Shown here one piece after another: positions 1-8,428 of a DNA stretch of 64,000 nucleotides. The DNA lies in assembly GCF_945952435.1 (NCBI RefSeq), contig NZ_CAMFHZ010000007.1:62001-126000 (forward strand), written 5' to 3'. The notes under the pieces were generated by a model, which was given only the letters and a program-made list of their open reading frames with translations, was not told where the DNA came from and did no database searches. Positions within the stretch are counted from its first letter, which is position 1, and every line of letters begins with the position of its first letter. The stretch comes from an uncultured Microbacterium sp. Lineage in GTDB: Bacteria; Actinomycetota; Actinomycetes; Actinomycetales; Microbacteriaceae. Made by a program: the position numbers and the translations under genes.

Positions 1-884
1 GCGGCGACCGCCGGACGCGGCGCAGCAGCCGCCGCGTCGAACCGATCTACTACCTGTTCCTCCTGCCCAGCCTGATCCTGTTCACGTTCGCGATCACGGT
101 GCCGGGCGTGATCGGGATCTTCTTCAGCTTCACCGACTCGATCGGGATCGGGGACTGGAGCGTCATCGGCCTGACCAACTACGTCGCGGCGTTCAGCGAC
201 CCGGCGATCCTGCAGAGCTACCTCTTCACCTTCGGCTTCTCGATCGCGACGGTCGTCGTGGTCAACGTGATCGCGTTCCTGCTGGCCGTGGGGCTCACCT
301 CACGGATCCGCTTCACGGCCGGTCTGCGCACGATCTTCGTCATCCCGATGGTGATCTCGGGCATCATCATCGCCTACGTCTTCAACTTCCTGTTCTCGAA
401 CTCGATCCCCGCGCTCGGCAACGTCACGGGGATCGCCTGGCTGCAGACGAGCATCCTCGCCAATCCCGACCTCGCGTGGGTCGCCATCGTGATCGTGACG
501 GCCTGGCAGGCGATCCCCGGCACCCTGCTCATCTACATCGCGGGGCTTCTGTCGGTTCCGGGCGACGTGTACGAGGCCGCCGACATCGACGGCGCCTCCC
601 GGCGCCAGCAGCTCACGCGGATCACGCTGCCGCTCGTCGCCGGATACGTCGTCATCAACGTGATCCTCGGGTTCAAGGGCTTCCTGAACGCCTACGACAT
701 CATCATCGGACTCACCAACGGCGGCCCCGGCACCGCGACGCGCAGCGTCGCGCTGACGATCATCGCCGGCTTCAACGGCGGCGACTACGCCTACCAGATG
801 GCCAACGCGACCATCTTCTTCGTCGTCGCGATCCTCATCTCCCTCCTCCAGCTGTCGCTGACGCGCGGAAGGAACGCACTCTGA
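1..884 (+). CDS. Sugar ABC transporter permease, MalF-like (5' end outside window)
   Basis: Inner-membrane subunit of a carbohydrate ABC importer. The frame is open from the first bases, and a transmembrane segment (IYYLFLLPSLILFTF) lies before the first internal Met/Val, so the true start is upstream of the window. The EAA-type loop that contacts the ATPase is visible (YEAADIDGASRRQQLTRITLP), followed by the last membrane spans. The stop overlaps the start of the next permease by one base (TGATG), which indicates translational coupling. The downstream alpha-glucosidase suggests an alpha-glucoside or maltooligosaccharide substrate; that is an inference from context. The substrate-binding protein is presumably just upstream. 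Confidence 0.9.
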   Translation, partial: GDRRTRRSSRRVEPIYYLFLLPSLILFTFAITVPGVIGIFFSFTDSIGIGDWSVIGLTNYVAAFSDPAILQSYLFTFGFSIATVVVVNVIAFLLAVGLTSRIRFTAGLRTIFVIPMVISGIIIAYVFNFLFSNSIPALGNVTGIAWLQTSILANPDLAWVAIVIVTAWQAIPGTLLIYIAGLLSVPGDVYEAADIDGASRRQQLTRITLPLVAGYVVINVILGFKGFLNAYDIIIGLTNGGPGTATRSVALTIIAGFNGGDYAYQMANATIFFVVAILISLLQLSLTRGRNAL

Positions 885-1795
885 TGTCCACCCAGACCCT
901 TCTGGCGGCCGAGGCCGCGAACACCCGGAGCATCACCACGGCGCGCGGGGGCGGACGCCGCTCCCGCGTCGGCAGAGAGCGCGCGAACTGGTCGGCGACG
1001 ATCATCCTGATCCTGTGCGCGATCACCGTGCTGCTGCCGCTGTACGTGACGATTTCGATGGCCTTCAAGACCACGAACCAGGCCGTCGACGGCAACGCCT
1101 TCTCCCTGCCCGCCCCGTTCTCGATCGACGGTTTCGTGCAGGCGTGGAACCTCACCCAGTTCCCCGTCGGGGCTGGCATCTCCCTGTTCGTCACGGCGGG
1201 CACCGTGATCCTCACGATCGTCCTCGCGGCGTTCGCGTCGTATGCGATCGTGCGCAACTGGGATCGCCGGCTGTTCCGCTACTCGTTCTTCTACCTGCTC
1301 GCGGCGATGTTCATCCCGTTCCCCGTCGTCGCGCTGCCGCAGATCCAGCTCACCGGGCTCGTCCACCTGGACAACCCGTTCGGCGTGGTGATCCTCGCCA
1401 CGATGTTCCAGCTCAGCTTCAGCGTGCTGCTGTTCACCGCGTTCCTGCGCTCGATCCCCCTCGAACTCGAGGAGTCGGCGCGCATCGACGGGGCCAGCAC
1501 CTGGCAGACGTTCTGGCGGATCATCTTCCCGCTGCTCGGCCCGATGAGCGCCACGGTCGGCATCTTCGCCTTCCTGTACGCCTGGAACGACTTCATGATG
1601 CCGTCGCTGATCATCTCCGATCCGGCCTTGCAGACGCTCCCCGTGCGGCAGAACCTGTTCCAGACGCAGTTCAGCAACAACTACAACGTCTCCTTCGCCT
1701 CGTACCTCATGGCCATGGCCCCCGCGATCGTCGCCTACCTGTTCACGCAGCGCTGGGTGATGGAGGGCGTGACCCAGGGTGCCGTCAAGGGCTGA
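884..1795 (+). CDS. Sugar ABC transporter permease, MalG-like
   Basis: Second membrane subunit (303 aa) of the same importer. A basic cytoplasmic N-terminus (about residues 20-33) precedes the first span (ATIILILCAITVLLPLYV). The EAA loop LEESARIDGASTWQTFWRI is well conserved, and the C-terminus (RWVMEGVTQGAVKG) is typical of MalG-family permeases. The start is the ATG that overlaps the preceding stop. A cytoplasmic MsiK/MalK-type ATPase is not encoded here; actinobacteria often use one shared ATPase encoded elsewhere. Confidence 0.92.
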   Translation: MSTQTLLAAEAANTRSITTARGGGRRSRVGRERANWSATIILILCAITVLLPLYVTISMAFKTTNQAVDGNAFSLPAPFSIDGFVQAWNLTQFPVGAGISLFVTAGTVILTIVLAAFASYAIVRNWDRRLFRYSFFYLLAAMFIPFPVVALPQIQLTGLVHLDNPFGVVILATMFQLSFSVLLFTAFLRSIPLELEESARIDGASTWQTFWRIIFPLLGPMSATVGIFAFLYAWNDFMMPSLIISDPALQTLPVRQNLFQTQFSNNYNVSFASYLMAMAPAIVAYLFTQRWVMEGVTQGAVKG

Positions 1796-1845
1796 CGCTC
1801 CGTCCGCGAGACCACCCGAACCGCAGAACCCCAGAAGGGAACCCC

Positions 1846-3525
1846 ATGACCGACGCAGTCCTCGCGTCCGACGCGACCACGATCGGATCCGCCGATGCCG
1901 CCTGGTGGCGCCAGGCCGCCGTCTACCAGATCTATCCGCGCAGCTTCGCGGATGCGAACGGAGACGGCCTCGGCGACATCCGTGGCGTCGTGGACAAGGC
2001 CGACTACCTCGCGGAGCTCGGGATCGACGCGGTCTGGCTGAGCCCGTTCTACCCGTCCGAGCTCGCCGATGGCGGTTACGACGTCGCCGACTACCGCGAC
2101 GTGGATCCGCGGCTGGGTACGCTCTCCGACTTCGACGACATGATCGCGGCCCTGCACGGGCGCGGCATCAGGGTCATCGTCGACATCGTGCCGAACCACT
2201 CCTCGAACCGGCACGCGCTGTTCCAGGCCGCACTGGCCGCGGGCAAGGGGTCGCCCGAGCGCGACCGCTACATCTTCCGCGACGGCCTCGGCGAGAACGG
2301 CGAGCGGCCCCCGGCCGACTGGCAGTCGGTCTTCGGCGGCCCGGCATGGGAGCCGGTGGGCGACGGGCAGTGGTACTTCCACCACTTCGCGACCGAGCAG
2401 CCCGACTTCAACTGGGACAACCCCGACGTGCACGCCGAGTTCCTCGAGACGCTGCGCTTCTGGTCGGACCGCGGGGTCGACGGCTTCCGCATCGACGTGG
2501 CGCACGCGCTCGCGAAGGATCTGCCCGAGGTGCTGCCCAGCCAGGCCGAGCTCGACGCGATGGACACCACCACCGGGCGCCACCCGCTGTTCGACCGCGA
2601 CGAGGTGCACGAGATCTACCGCGAGTGGCGGCGGGTCTTCGACGAGTACGACCCGCCGCGCATCGCCGTCGCCGAGGCGTGGGTCGCCACACCCGAACGG
2701 CGGGCCCGGTACGCGACGGCGGAGGGTCTCGGACAGGCGTTCAACTTCGACCTGCTCGAGGCCGACTTCGACGCGGCGCAGTTCCGCCACATCGTGACCG
2801 TCAACCTCGCCCAGAGCGCGGCGACGGGATCGAGCTCGACCTGGGTGCTCTCCAACCACGACGTCGTGCGCCACGCCACCCGATACGGTCTCGCGCCCCG
2901 CGACGGCAGCACCGCCAAGCAGGGCTCGGCCTGGATCATCGCGGGTGCTCCCGCCGACCAGGTCGATCTCGCCCGCGGCGGCCGGCGCGCGCTCGCCGCC
3001 TCCCTGTTCCTCCTCGGCCTGCCGGGCAGCGCGTACCTGTACCAGGGCGAGGAGCTCGGGCTGCACGAGGTGGGTGACATCGCTCCGGAGGACCGGCAGG
3101 ATCCCGCGTTCTTCCGGGGTGCGGATCCGGAACGCGACGGCCTCGGCCGCGACGGCTGCCGCGTGCCCCTGCCCTGGGAGCGCGGCGGTTCGTCGTACGG
3201 CTTCGGCGCGGCGGGAGCGCATCTTCCGCAGCCGGCCTGGTTCGCGCGGTACACGGTCGAGGAAGAGGCGGCCGATCCGGCGTCGTCGCTCTCCGTCTAC
3301 CGGCACGCGCTGGCGCTGCGGCGCGCGCTGCAGACCGCCGAGACGCTGGAGTGGATCGAGACCGGACGCGACGACGTGCTCCGTTTCGCGAGGCCGAACG
3401 GCTGGCAGGTCGTGACGAACTTCGGCGAGGAGCCCTTCCCGCTCGAGCCGGGTGCGACGGTCGTGCTGGGCGCCCTCGAGGGGGGAGCCGTGGCCGGCGA
3501 GAGCACGGTCTGGCTGCGGGACTGA
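1846..3525 (+). CDS. GH13 alpha-glucosidase (oligo-1,6-glucosidase / maltase type)
   Basis: Cytoplasmic glycoside hydrolase family 13 enzyme (559 aa) that would release glucose from imported alpha-glucosides. The conserved regions are present: DIVPNHSS (about 113-120), GFRIDVAH with nucleophile D217, AVAEAW with acid/base E277, and VLSNHDV with D339. There is no signal peptide. The ATG is preceded by AGAAGGGA at normal spacing. It lies 50 bp after the permease and is probably co-transcribed with the importer. The substrate (maltose, isomaltose, trehalose-like or sucrose) cannot be fixed from sequence. Confidence 0.93.
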   Translation: MTDAVLASDATTIGSADAAWWRQAAVYQIYPRSFADANGDGLGDIRGVVDKADYLAELGIDAVWLSPFYPSELADGGYDVADYRDVDPRLGTLSDFDDMIAALHGRGIRVIVDIVPNHSSNRHALFQAALAAGKGSPERDRYIFRDGLGENGERPPADWQSVFGGPAWEPVGDGQWYFHHFATEQPDFNWDNPDVHAEFLETLRFWSDRGVDGFRIDVAHALAKDLPEVLPSQAELDAMDTTTGRHPLFDRDEVHEIYREWRRVFDEYDPPRIAVAEAWVATPERRARYATAEGLGQAFNFDLLEADFDAAQFRHIVTVNLAQSAATGSSSTWVLSNHDVVRHATRYGLAPRDGSTAKQGSAWIIAGAPADQVDLARGGRRALAASLFLLGLPGSAYLYQGEELGLHEVGDIAPEDRQDPAFFRGADPERDGLGRDGCRVPLPWERGGSSYGFGAAGAHLPQPAWFARYTVEEEAADPASSLSVYRHALALRRALQTAETLEWIETGRDDVLRFARPNGWQVVTNFGEEPFPLEPGATVVLGALEGGAVAGESTVWLRD

Positions 3526-3560
3526 GGGCAGGCCCGGGACGGGGCGCCTCCGGGGTGGGG

Positions 3561-3661
3561 CGTTTCGTCTCGGGCGCCTGCGGCGTCCTCGCTCAACGAC
3601 CCCGGGGTGGGGGTGGGGCGTTTCGTCTCGGGCGCCCGCGGCGTCCTCGCTCAACGACCCC
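3561..3661 (+). repeat. Two tandem copies of a dispersed palindromic (REP-like) element, family 1
   Basis: Two near-identical units of about 43 bp begin at 3561 and 3619. Each runs from CGTTTCGTCTCGGGCG to GTCCTCGCTCAACGACCCC, differing in the middle (CCTGCGG versus CCCGCGG). The same element recurs, sometimes inverted, at 48311, 50011, 53392-53715 and 54651-54881. Here it is intergenic, between the glucosidase stop and the znuA promoter, and the units point the same way. Confidence 0.8.
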
Positions 3662-3678
3662 GAGTGTAGTGCGGGTTT

Positions 3679-3701
3679 TGATAATGATTCTCATTTAACA
3701 T
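3679..3701 (+). promoter_or_regulatory. Zur-type operator with -10 box upstream of znuA
   Basis: TGATAATGATTCTCA (3679-3693) matches the actinobacterial Zur box consensus TGAAAATGATTTTCA at 13 of 15 positions and stands out as AT-rich in GC-rich surroundings. A possible -10 box TAACAT (3696-3701) directly follows. Zur-Zn bound here would repress the zinc importer when zinc is sufficient. A Zur-like gene lies 4 kb downstream at 8030. Confidence 0.8.
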
Positions 3702-3713
3702 AGGGTGGAGGGC

Positions 3714-4646
3714 ATGACCAAACGCCTCACCGCCCTCGCCCTCGCCGCGGCCTCGATCGTCGCCCTCGCCGGATGCACCTCGACCGCGGGAACCGGCGCA
3801 GGCGAATCCTCCGGTTCCGGTCGTATCGCGGTCGCCGCCTCGACGAACGTGTGGGGCGACATCGCGCACGAGATCGGCGGCGAGCACGTCGAGGTGACGA
3901 GCATCATCGACTCGCTCTCGAAGGATCCGCACGAGTACGAGGTGACGGCGGCCGATCAGCTCAAGATCAAGAACGCCCGGCTGATCCTGGAGAACGGGGG
4001 AGGATACGACGCCTTCCTTCCCGATCTGCTCAAGGCGGCGCAGAGCACCGCGCCCGTGATCTCGGCGGTCACGTTCGCGCCCACCTGGCCGAAGGGAACG
4101 GGCGCCGAGGACTCGGTCGAGGGCTTCAACGAGCACGTCTGGTACTCCACGGCCGTGGTGAAGGACGTCGCCGAGAAGGTCGCCTCCGAGCTGAGCGGGA
4201 TCGCGCCGGAGCACAAGGCCGACTTCGACAAGAACCTGAAGACCTTCGAAGCGGGTCTCGGAGAGCTCGATGCGTCCCTCGCGGCGGTGAAGGCCTCCCA
4301 CGCCGGCGGCAAGATCTTCGTCACGGAGCCCGTGCCGCTGTACATGACCGAGGCGGCCGGTCTCGTGAACGTGACCCCGGAAGCGTTCAGCGAGGCGGTC
4401 GAGGAGGGTCAGGACGTGCCGCCGGCGACGCTTCTGGAGGCGACGAGCATCGTCGGATCCGGCGAGCTGAAGGCCCTCTTCGCCAACGCGCAGACCGGTG
4501 GTGCCGAGACGACCAAGGTCATCGACGCGGCCAAGGCCGCCGGTGTGCCGGTGCAGGAGGTCACGGAGCTGATCCCCGACGGCAAGACCTACCTGACCTG
4601 GATGACGGACAACATCGCGACCATGGCGCGTAATCTCGACAAGTGA
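3714..4646 (+). CDS. znuA: Zinc ABC transporter substrate-binding lipoprotein
   Basis: Extracytoplasmic metal-binding lipoprotein of the cluster A-1 (ZnuA/TroA) family, 310 aa. It has a lipoprotein signal peptide with lipobox LAGC (C21). The metal-site motif DPHEYE and a further His in EHVWYS are present. The long His-rich loop of proteobacterial ZnuA is missing. The preceding Zur-type box and the following ATPase and permease argue for zinc rather than manganese. ATG 3714 was chosen because it places the signal peptide correctly (MTKRLTALAL). The stop overlaps the ATPase start by 4 nt. Confidence 0.9.
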   Translation: MTKRLTALALAAASIVALAGCTSTAGTGAGESSGSGRIAVAASTNVWGDIAHEIGGEHVEVTSIIDSLSKDPHEYEVTAADQLKIKNARLILENGGGYDAFLPDLLKAAQSTAPVISAVTFAPTWPKGTGAEDSVEGFNEHVWYSTAVVKDVAEKVASELSGIAPEHKADFDKNLKTFEAGLGELDASLAAVKASHAGGKIFVTEPVPLYMTEAAGLVNVTPEAFSEAVEEGQDVPPATLLEATSIVGSGELKALFANAQTGGAETTKVIDAAKAAGVPVQEVTELIPDGKTYLTWMTDNIATMARNLDK

Positions 4647-5521
4647 CCACTCCGCCCGCCGCCGTCGATCCCGCCGTCGAGCCGGTGCTGAGCATCCGCG
4701 GAGCGGCGATCCGACGTGGCGACAGGGAGCTGTGGAGCGGGCTCGACCTCGACGTCGATCCGGGCGAGCTGATCGCTGTCCTCGGGCCGAGCGGCACCGG
4801 AAAGACGACGCTGCTGCGCGCGATCCTCGGGCTGCAGCCGCTGTCCGCCGGCACGGTCACCGCGCTCGGCGAGCCGGTGCACCGCCGGGGGAACCGGCGG
4901 ATCGGCTACCTGCCTCAAGCCCGCCCCCTCCCCGCCGAGACCTCGATGCGCGGGCGCGACCTCGTGGCGCTCGGCGTCGACGGCCATCGGTTCGGCTTCC
5001 CGATCCCGCGTCGGGGGGATCGGGCCAGGGTCGATGCACTCCTCGACGCGGTGGGCGCCTCCGACTTCGCGGACCGGCCGGTGGGGATCCTCTCCGGCGG
5101 GGAGCAGCAGCGCCTCCGGGTCGGGCAGGCGATCGCGGACGACCCGCGGCTGCTGCTCTGCGACGAACCGCTGACGAGCCTCGACCTCGCGAATCAGCAG
5201 GCGGTGGTCGGACTCATCGACGACCGTCGCCGCGCGGGCGCCGGCGTGCTGCTCGTGACGCACGACATCAACCCCGTGCTGGAGATCGTCGACCGGATCC
5301 TGTACCTCGCGAACGGGCGCTTCACGCTGGGCACCCCGGAGGAGGTGCTCACCACGGAGGTGCTGAGCGGGCTCTACGGCGCTCCCGTGTTCGTGCAGGA
5401 GGTGGGCGGGCGGCTCGTCGTCGTCGGCGCCCCGGACGCCGAGGCGCCCCATCACCACCATCACGACGAGGGTCTGCACCACGGCGCCCCCGGTCGCGAG
5501 GACCACGAGGAGGGCGCGTGA
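4643..5521 (+). CDS. znuC: Zinc ABC transporter ATP-binding protein with His-rich tail
   Basis: Cytoplasmic ATPase of the zinc importer (292 aa). It has Walker A GPSGTGKTT, signature LSGGEQQRL and Walker B LLLCDEPLTSLD. GTG start overlaps the znuA stop (GTGA). The last 25 residues form a His-rich tail (HHHHHDEGLHHG and a further His) that is not part of the nucleotide-binding domain. It could bind zinc at the cytoplasmic face, which is an inference. The stop overlaps the permease start by 4 nt. Confidence 0.9.
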   Translation: MTTPPAAVDPAVEPVLSIRGAAIRRGDRELWSGLDLDVDPGELIAVLGPSGTGKTTLLRAILGLQPLSAGTVTALGEPVHRRGNRRIGYLPQARPLPAETSMRGRDLVALGVDGHRFGFPIPRRGDRARVDALLDAVGASDFADRPVGILSGGEQQRLRVGQAIADDPRLLLCDEPLTSLDLANQQAVVGLIDDRRRAGAGVLLVTHDINPVLEIVDRILYLANGRFTLGTPEEVLTTEVLSGLYGAPVFVQEVGGRLVVVGAPDAEAPHHHHHDEGLHHGAPGREDHEEGA

Positions 5522-6381
5522 ACATCGACGACATCGGGCAGGCCATGTTCGGCGGCGTCGCGCAGTACGGCGAGATTCTCTCGCTCGTCTCCAACTCGGT
5601 GTGGGCCGGCGCGATCCTCGGCCTCGTCGGCGGCCTCATCGGCGTCTTCGTGATGCAGCGGGACATGGCGTTCGCCGTGCACGGCATCAGCGAGCTCTCC
5701 TTCGCCGGTGCGGCGGCGGCGCTGCTGTTCGGTTTCGACGTGATCGCGGGATCGATCGTGGGGTCGTTGATCGCCGCGGGGCTCATCGGCTGGCTGGGCG
5801 CCCGCGCCAGGGACCGCAATTCGATCATCGGCGTGCTCATGCCGTTCGGCCTGGGCCTCGGGATCCTGTGCCTCTCGCTCTACAACGGTCGCGCTGCCGG
5901 GCGGTTCAGCCTGCTCACCGGCCAGATCGTGTCGGTGCAGTCGGCGCAGCTGGGCTGGCTCGCCGCGATCTGCGGCGTGGTCCTCGTGGGACTGCTGCTG
6001 ATCTGGCGCCCGCTGCGGTTCGAGTCGCTCGACCCTCAGTCCGCGGCGGCCAGGGGCGTCCCGGCCGTGGGCGTCTCGTTCGCCTTCATGCTTCTGCTCG
6101 GACTGGTCGTCGCGGTCGCGGTGCACATCATCGGCGCACTGCTCGTGCTCGCGCTCGTGGTCACGCCGGCGGCGGCCGCCATGCGGGTACGCTCGGGGCC
6201 GGTCGCGGTCCCGGTGCTGGCCGCCGTGTTCGGCGTGGTGTCGGCGGTCGGCGGCATCCTCCTGGCGGTCATGGGCACGCTCCCGGTCAGCCCGTACATC
6301 ACGACGATCTCGTTCGCGATCTACCTCGTCTGCCGGATCATCGGCGCGCGCCGCGATCGCGTGCTCCGCGCGGCGCACTGA
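5518..6381 (+). CDS. znuB: Zinc ABC transporter membrane permease
   Basis: ABC-3 family integral membrane subunit (287 aa) with about eight predicted spans. It ends the Zur-controlled znuACB operon. GTG start overlaps the ATPase stop. The family glycine-rich segment HGISELSFAGAAAALL is visible, as is the conserved stretch GALLVLALVVTPAAAA that lines the pathway in this family. Confidence 0.9.
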   Translation: MNIDDIGQAMFGGVAQYGEILSLVSNSVWAGAILGLVGGLIGVFVMQRDMAFAVHGISELSFAGAAAALLFGFDVIAGSIVGSLIAAGLIGWLGARARDRNSIIGVLMPFGLGLGILCLSLYNGRAAGRFSLLTGQIVSVQSAQLGWLAAICGVVLVGLLLIWRPLRFESLDPQSAAARGVPAVGVSFAFMLLLGLVVAVAVHIIGALLVLALVVTPAAAAMRVRSGPVAVPVLAAVFGVVSAVGGILLAVMGTLPVSPYITTISFAIYLVCRIIGARRDRVLRAAH

Positions 6382-6553
6382 GGCCGGTCGCCGCTCTGCG
6401 CACAGTTCCGAATCCTCTCCCGTCGCCGAGGTCGGCGGGCTAGGATCGAGTCGACGCGCGGATCGGTCCGCCCACGCCCCGGGGACGACGTCGCGGACAG
6501 CCCTCTGCCGTGTCGAGTGAGGATCGGACCCTTCGCTCGTCCGTGTCTGTAAG

Positions 6554-6570
6554 GCCCCCTGCGCGGGGGC
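6554..6570 (+). promoter_or_regulatory. GC hairpin in the leader of the coiled-coil gene
   Basis: GCCCCC-TGCGC-GGGGGC forms a perfect 6-bp stem about 20 nt before the GTG start at 6592. It is followed by AAGGAAAGGAAGG, which supplies the ribosome binding site. A possible -10 (TAGGAT, 6440-6445) lies about 150 nt upstream, so the hairpin would be in the 5' UTR. No U-tract follows, so it is not a standard terminator. Confidence 0.45.
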
Positions 6571-6591
6571 AAGGAAAGGAAGGCTCCCGTC

Positions 6592-7953
6592 GTGGAAGAC
6601 CGCGTATCCGACGAGAAGGCCCCGCAGGGCGACTTCTTCGACCAGCTTCTGGAGAACCCGACCGGCGCGCAGTCGTTCACGATCGGCTTCCGCGGATACG
6701 ACAAGGCCGAGGTCGACGCGCATCTCGCGGCCCTCAAGGAGGAACTGCGTCGCGCGACCGACGCCGGGTCCCAGAGCGAGGCGCATCTGCGTGCAGAGCT
6801 CGAGAAGTCGGAGGAGAAGCACCGCGCGGCGCTCGAGAAGGAGCAGTCCGCGCACGCGAAGCGGACCCAGCAGCTCGAGGACGACCTCGCCGCCGCCCAG
6901 GCGAAGGCCGTCGAGTCGGCGCAGCAGATCCAGTCGCTGAGCACCGCGCTCGCCGGATCCCAGGACGACATCGACGAGGCCACCTCCCGCTCGCAGTTCG
7001 AGACCGTGCTGCGCGTGGCGGAGGAGCAGGCGAGCGTGCTCATCCAGAACGCCGCCGTGCAGGCGGAGAGGCTGCTCGAGGCGGCCCGCGAGGAGGCGGC
7101 CACCAAGCGCGCCGAGCTGGAGGCCGACGTCGCCCGCATCACGGCGCAGGCCGAGCGCGACGCCGACCAGGTGCGCCTGAAGATGGAGACCGAGTTCACC
7201 GCGCACACCGCTCAGGTGGAGCGCGAGGCGGCGCACGCCGCGGAGAAGGTGACCCACGCCGAGCAGGAGGCGCACTCGATCCGCACCGAGGCGGAGAAGG
7301 GCGCGGCGGCGCTGCGCGCGATGGTCACCCGGGAGACCACCGACCTGCGCGTCAGCGCGGAGCGCGAGGTGCGCGAGATGAACGCGCGCGTGCTCGAGAT
7401 GGAGGAGTCCCTCACCCGTCGCCAGGACGACGCGCAGCAGGAGTTCCTGGTGCTGCACAACCAGGCCGTCGCGCACGCCGAGCGGATCACCGCCGACGCC
7501 AACGAGCAGGTGGCGGCCTCGCTCGCTCACGCGGAGCGGATCTCGGCGAAGGCCGACGACTATGAGCGTCTCATGCGGTCGCAGGCGAGCGCGATCGAGG
7601 CCGAGGCGCAGGTGCGCGCGAGGGAGACGCTCGATCGCGCGCGCACGAAGTCGCAGAAGATCGTCGACATGGTCACCGCGCACACGGCGAACGTCGTGCG
7701 CGACGCCGACGACCGCGCCCGTCAGCTGCGCTGGCAGCAGCAGCAGCTCACGAGCTTCATGGCGGAGGTGCGCGAGCTGATCCGCCCCGACGGAGCACTC
7801 GGGAGCGAGGGCTCCGGATCCGCTGGCGCCGACGCCGCGACCGAGGAGGCCGACGGCGCCGCCGATCCCCAGGAAGAGGCATCCGCCGTGGACGTTCCCG
7901 CGACCGGGAGCACGCCCGCCGGAAAGGCGAAGTCGGCGCAGAAGGGTGCGTGA
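6592..7953 (+). CDS. DivIVA-like coiled-coil protein
   Basis: 453-aa protein dominated by alanine/glutamate-rich coiled coil (about residues 45-390) after a short N-terminal motif (FTIGFRGYDKAEVDAHL, about 29-45). That motif resembles the DivIVA/Wag31 N-terminal signature. The C-terminal tail is acidic and disordered. By analogy it may act as a polar or cell-envelope scaffold; function is not proven. There are no membrane segments. It sits between the zinc importer and zur but has its own leader, so it is probably not part of the zinc operon. Confidence 0.7.
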   Translation: MEDRVSDEKAPQGDFFDQLLENPTGAQSFTIGFRGYDKAEVDAHLAALKEELRRATDAGSQSEAHLRAELEKSEEKHRAALEKEQSAHAKRTQQLEDDLAAAQAKAVESAQQIQSLSTALAGSQDDIDEATSRSQFETVLRVAEEQASVLIQNAAVQAERLLEAAREEAATKRAELEADVARITAQAERDADQVRLKMETEFTAHTAQVEREAAHAAEKVTHAEQEAHSIRTEAEKGAAALRAMVTRETTDLRVSAEREVREMNARVLEMEESLTRRQDDAQQEFLVLHNQAVAHAERITADANEQVAASLAHAERISAKADDYERLMRSQASAIEAEAQVRARETLDRARTKSQKIVDMVTAHTANVVRDADDRARQLRWQQQQLTSFMAEVRELIRPDGALGSEGSGSAGADAATEEADGAADPQEEASAVDVPATGSTPAGKAKSAQKGA

Positions 7954-8029
7954 GTCCGTCGTCCATGGCCGGCTCGGCCGCTGGACGCTCTCCCAGCCGC
8001 ACGACAGCGCATCGATCTAGACTCGGACC

Positions 8030-8428
8030 ATGGCTCAGCGGAACACGTGGCAGCGCGAACGCGTGCGCGAGGAGCTCGCGGACGCCCGCGGGTTCGTGAG
8101 CGCGCAGACTCTGCATGCGGCGCTACGCGACGCGAACACCGGTATCGGACTCGCCACGGTGTACCGCGCGCTCGCCGGGTTGGCCGCCTCCGGCGACGCC
8201 GACTCGCTGCAGAGCCCCGAGGGCGAGGCGCTCTACCGCGCCTGCACGACGACGGGCCATCACCATCATCTGATCTGCCGCCAGTGCGGGCTCACGGTCG
8301 AGATCGCCGCGACCGACGTCGAGCAGTGGGCGCAGCGCACCGCCGCCCAGCACGGGTTCCGCGACGCGGAGCACGTCGTCGACATCTTCGGGCTCTGCGC
8401 CGATTGCGCGGCCGCCGCGGAAGCGTGA
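8030..8428 (+). CDS. zur: Fur-family zinc uptake regulator
   Basis: 132-aa Fur-family repressor. The N-terminal winged helix (about 1-80) contains the typical GIGLATVYRALAGLA recognition region. Metal-ligand motifs are the HHHH-LICRQCG cluster (about 82-92) and C-terminal GLCADCA. The Zur assignment rests on the operator upstream of znuA and the adjacent COG0701/TIGR03943 genes, which often accompany zinc genes in actinobacteria. A -10 box TAGACT (8017-8022) ends 7 nt before the ATG, so the mRNA is probably leaderless. The stop overlaps the next GTG. Confidence 0.82.
   Translation: MAQRNTWQRERVREELADARGFVSAQTLHAALRDANTGIGLATVYRALAGLAASGDADSLQSPEGEALYRACTTTGHHHHLICRQCGLTVEIAATDVEQWAQRTAAQHGFRDAEHVVDIFGLCADCAAAAEA

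Noticed and set aside
1735..3654. Long open frame (639 codons) antisense to the glucosidase
   Set aside because: It is Arg/Val-rich, has no ribosome binding site or family motifs, and mirrors the codon bias of the real gene; typical high-GC shadow.
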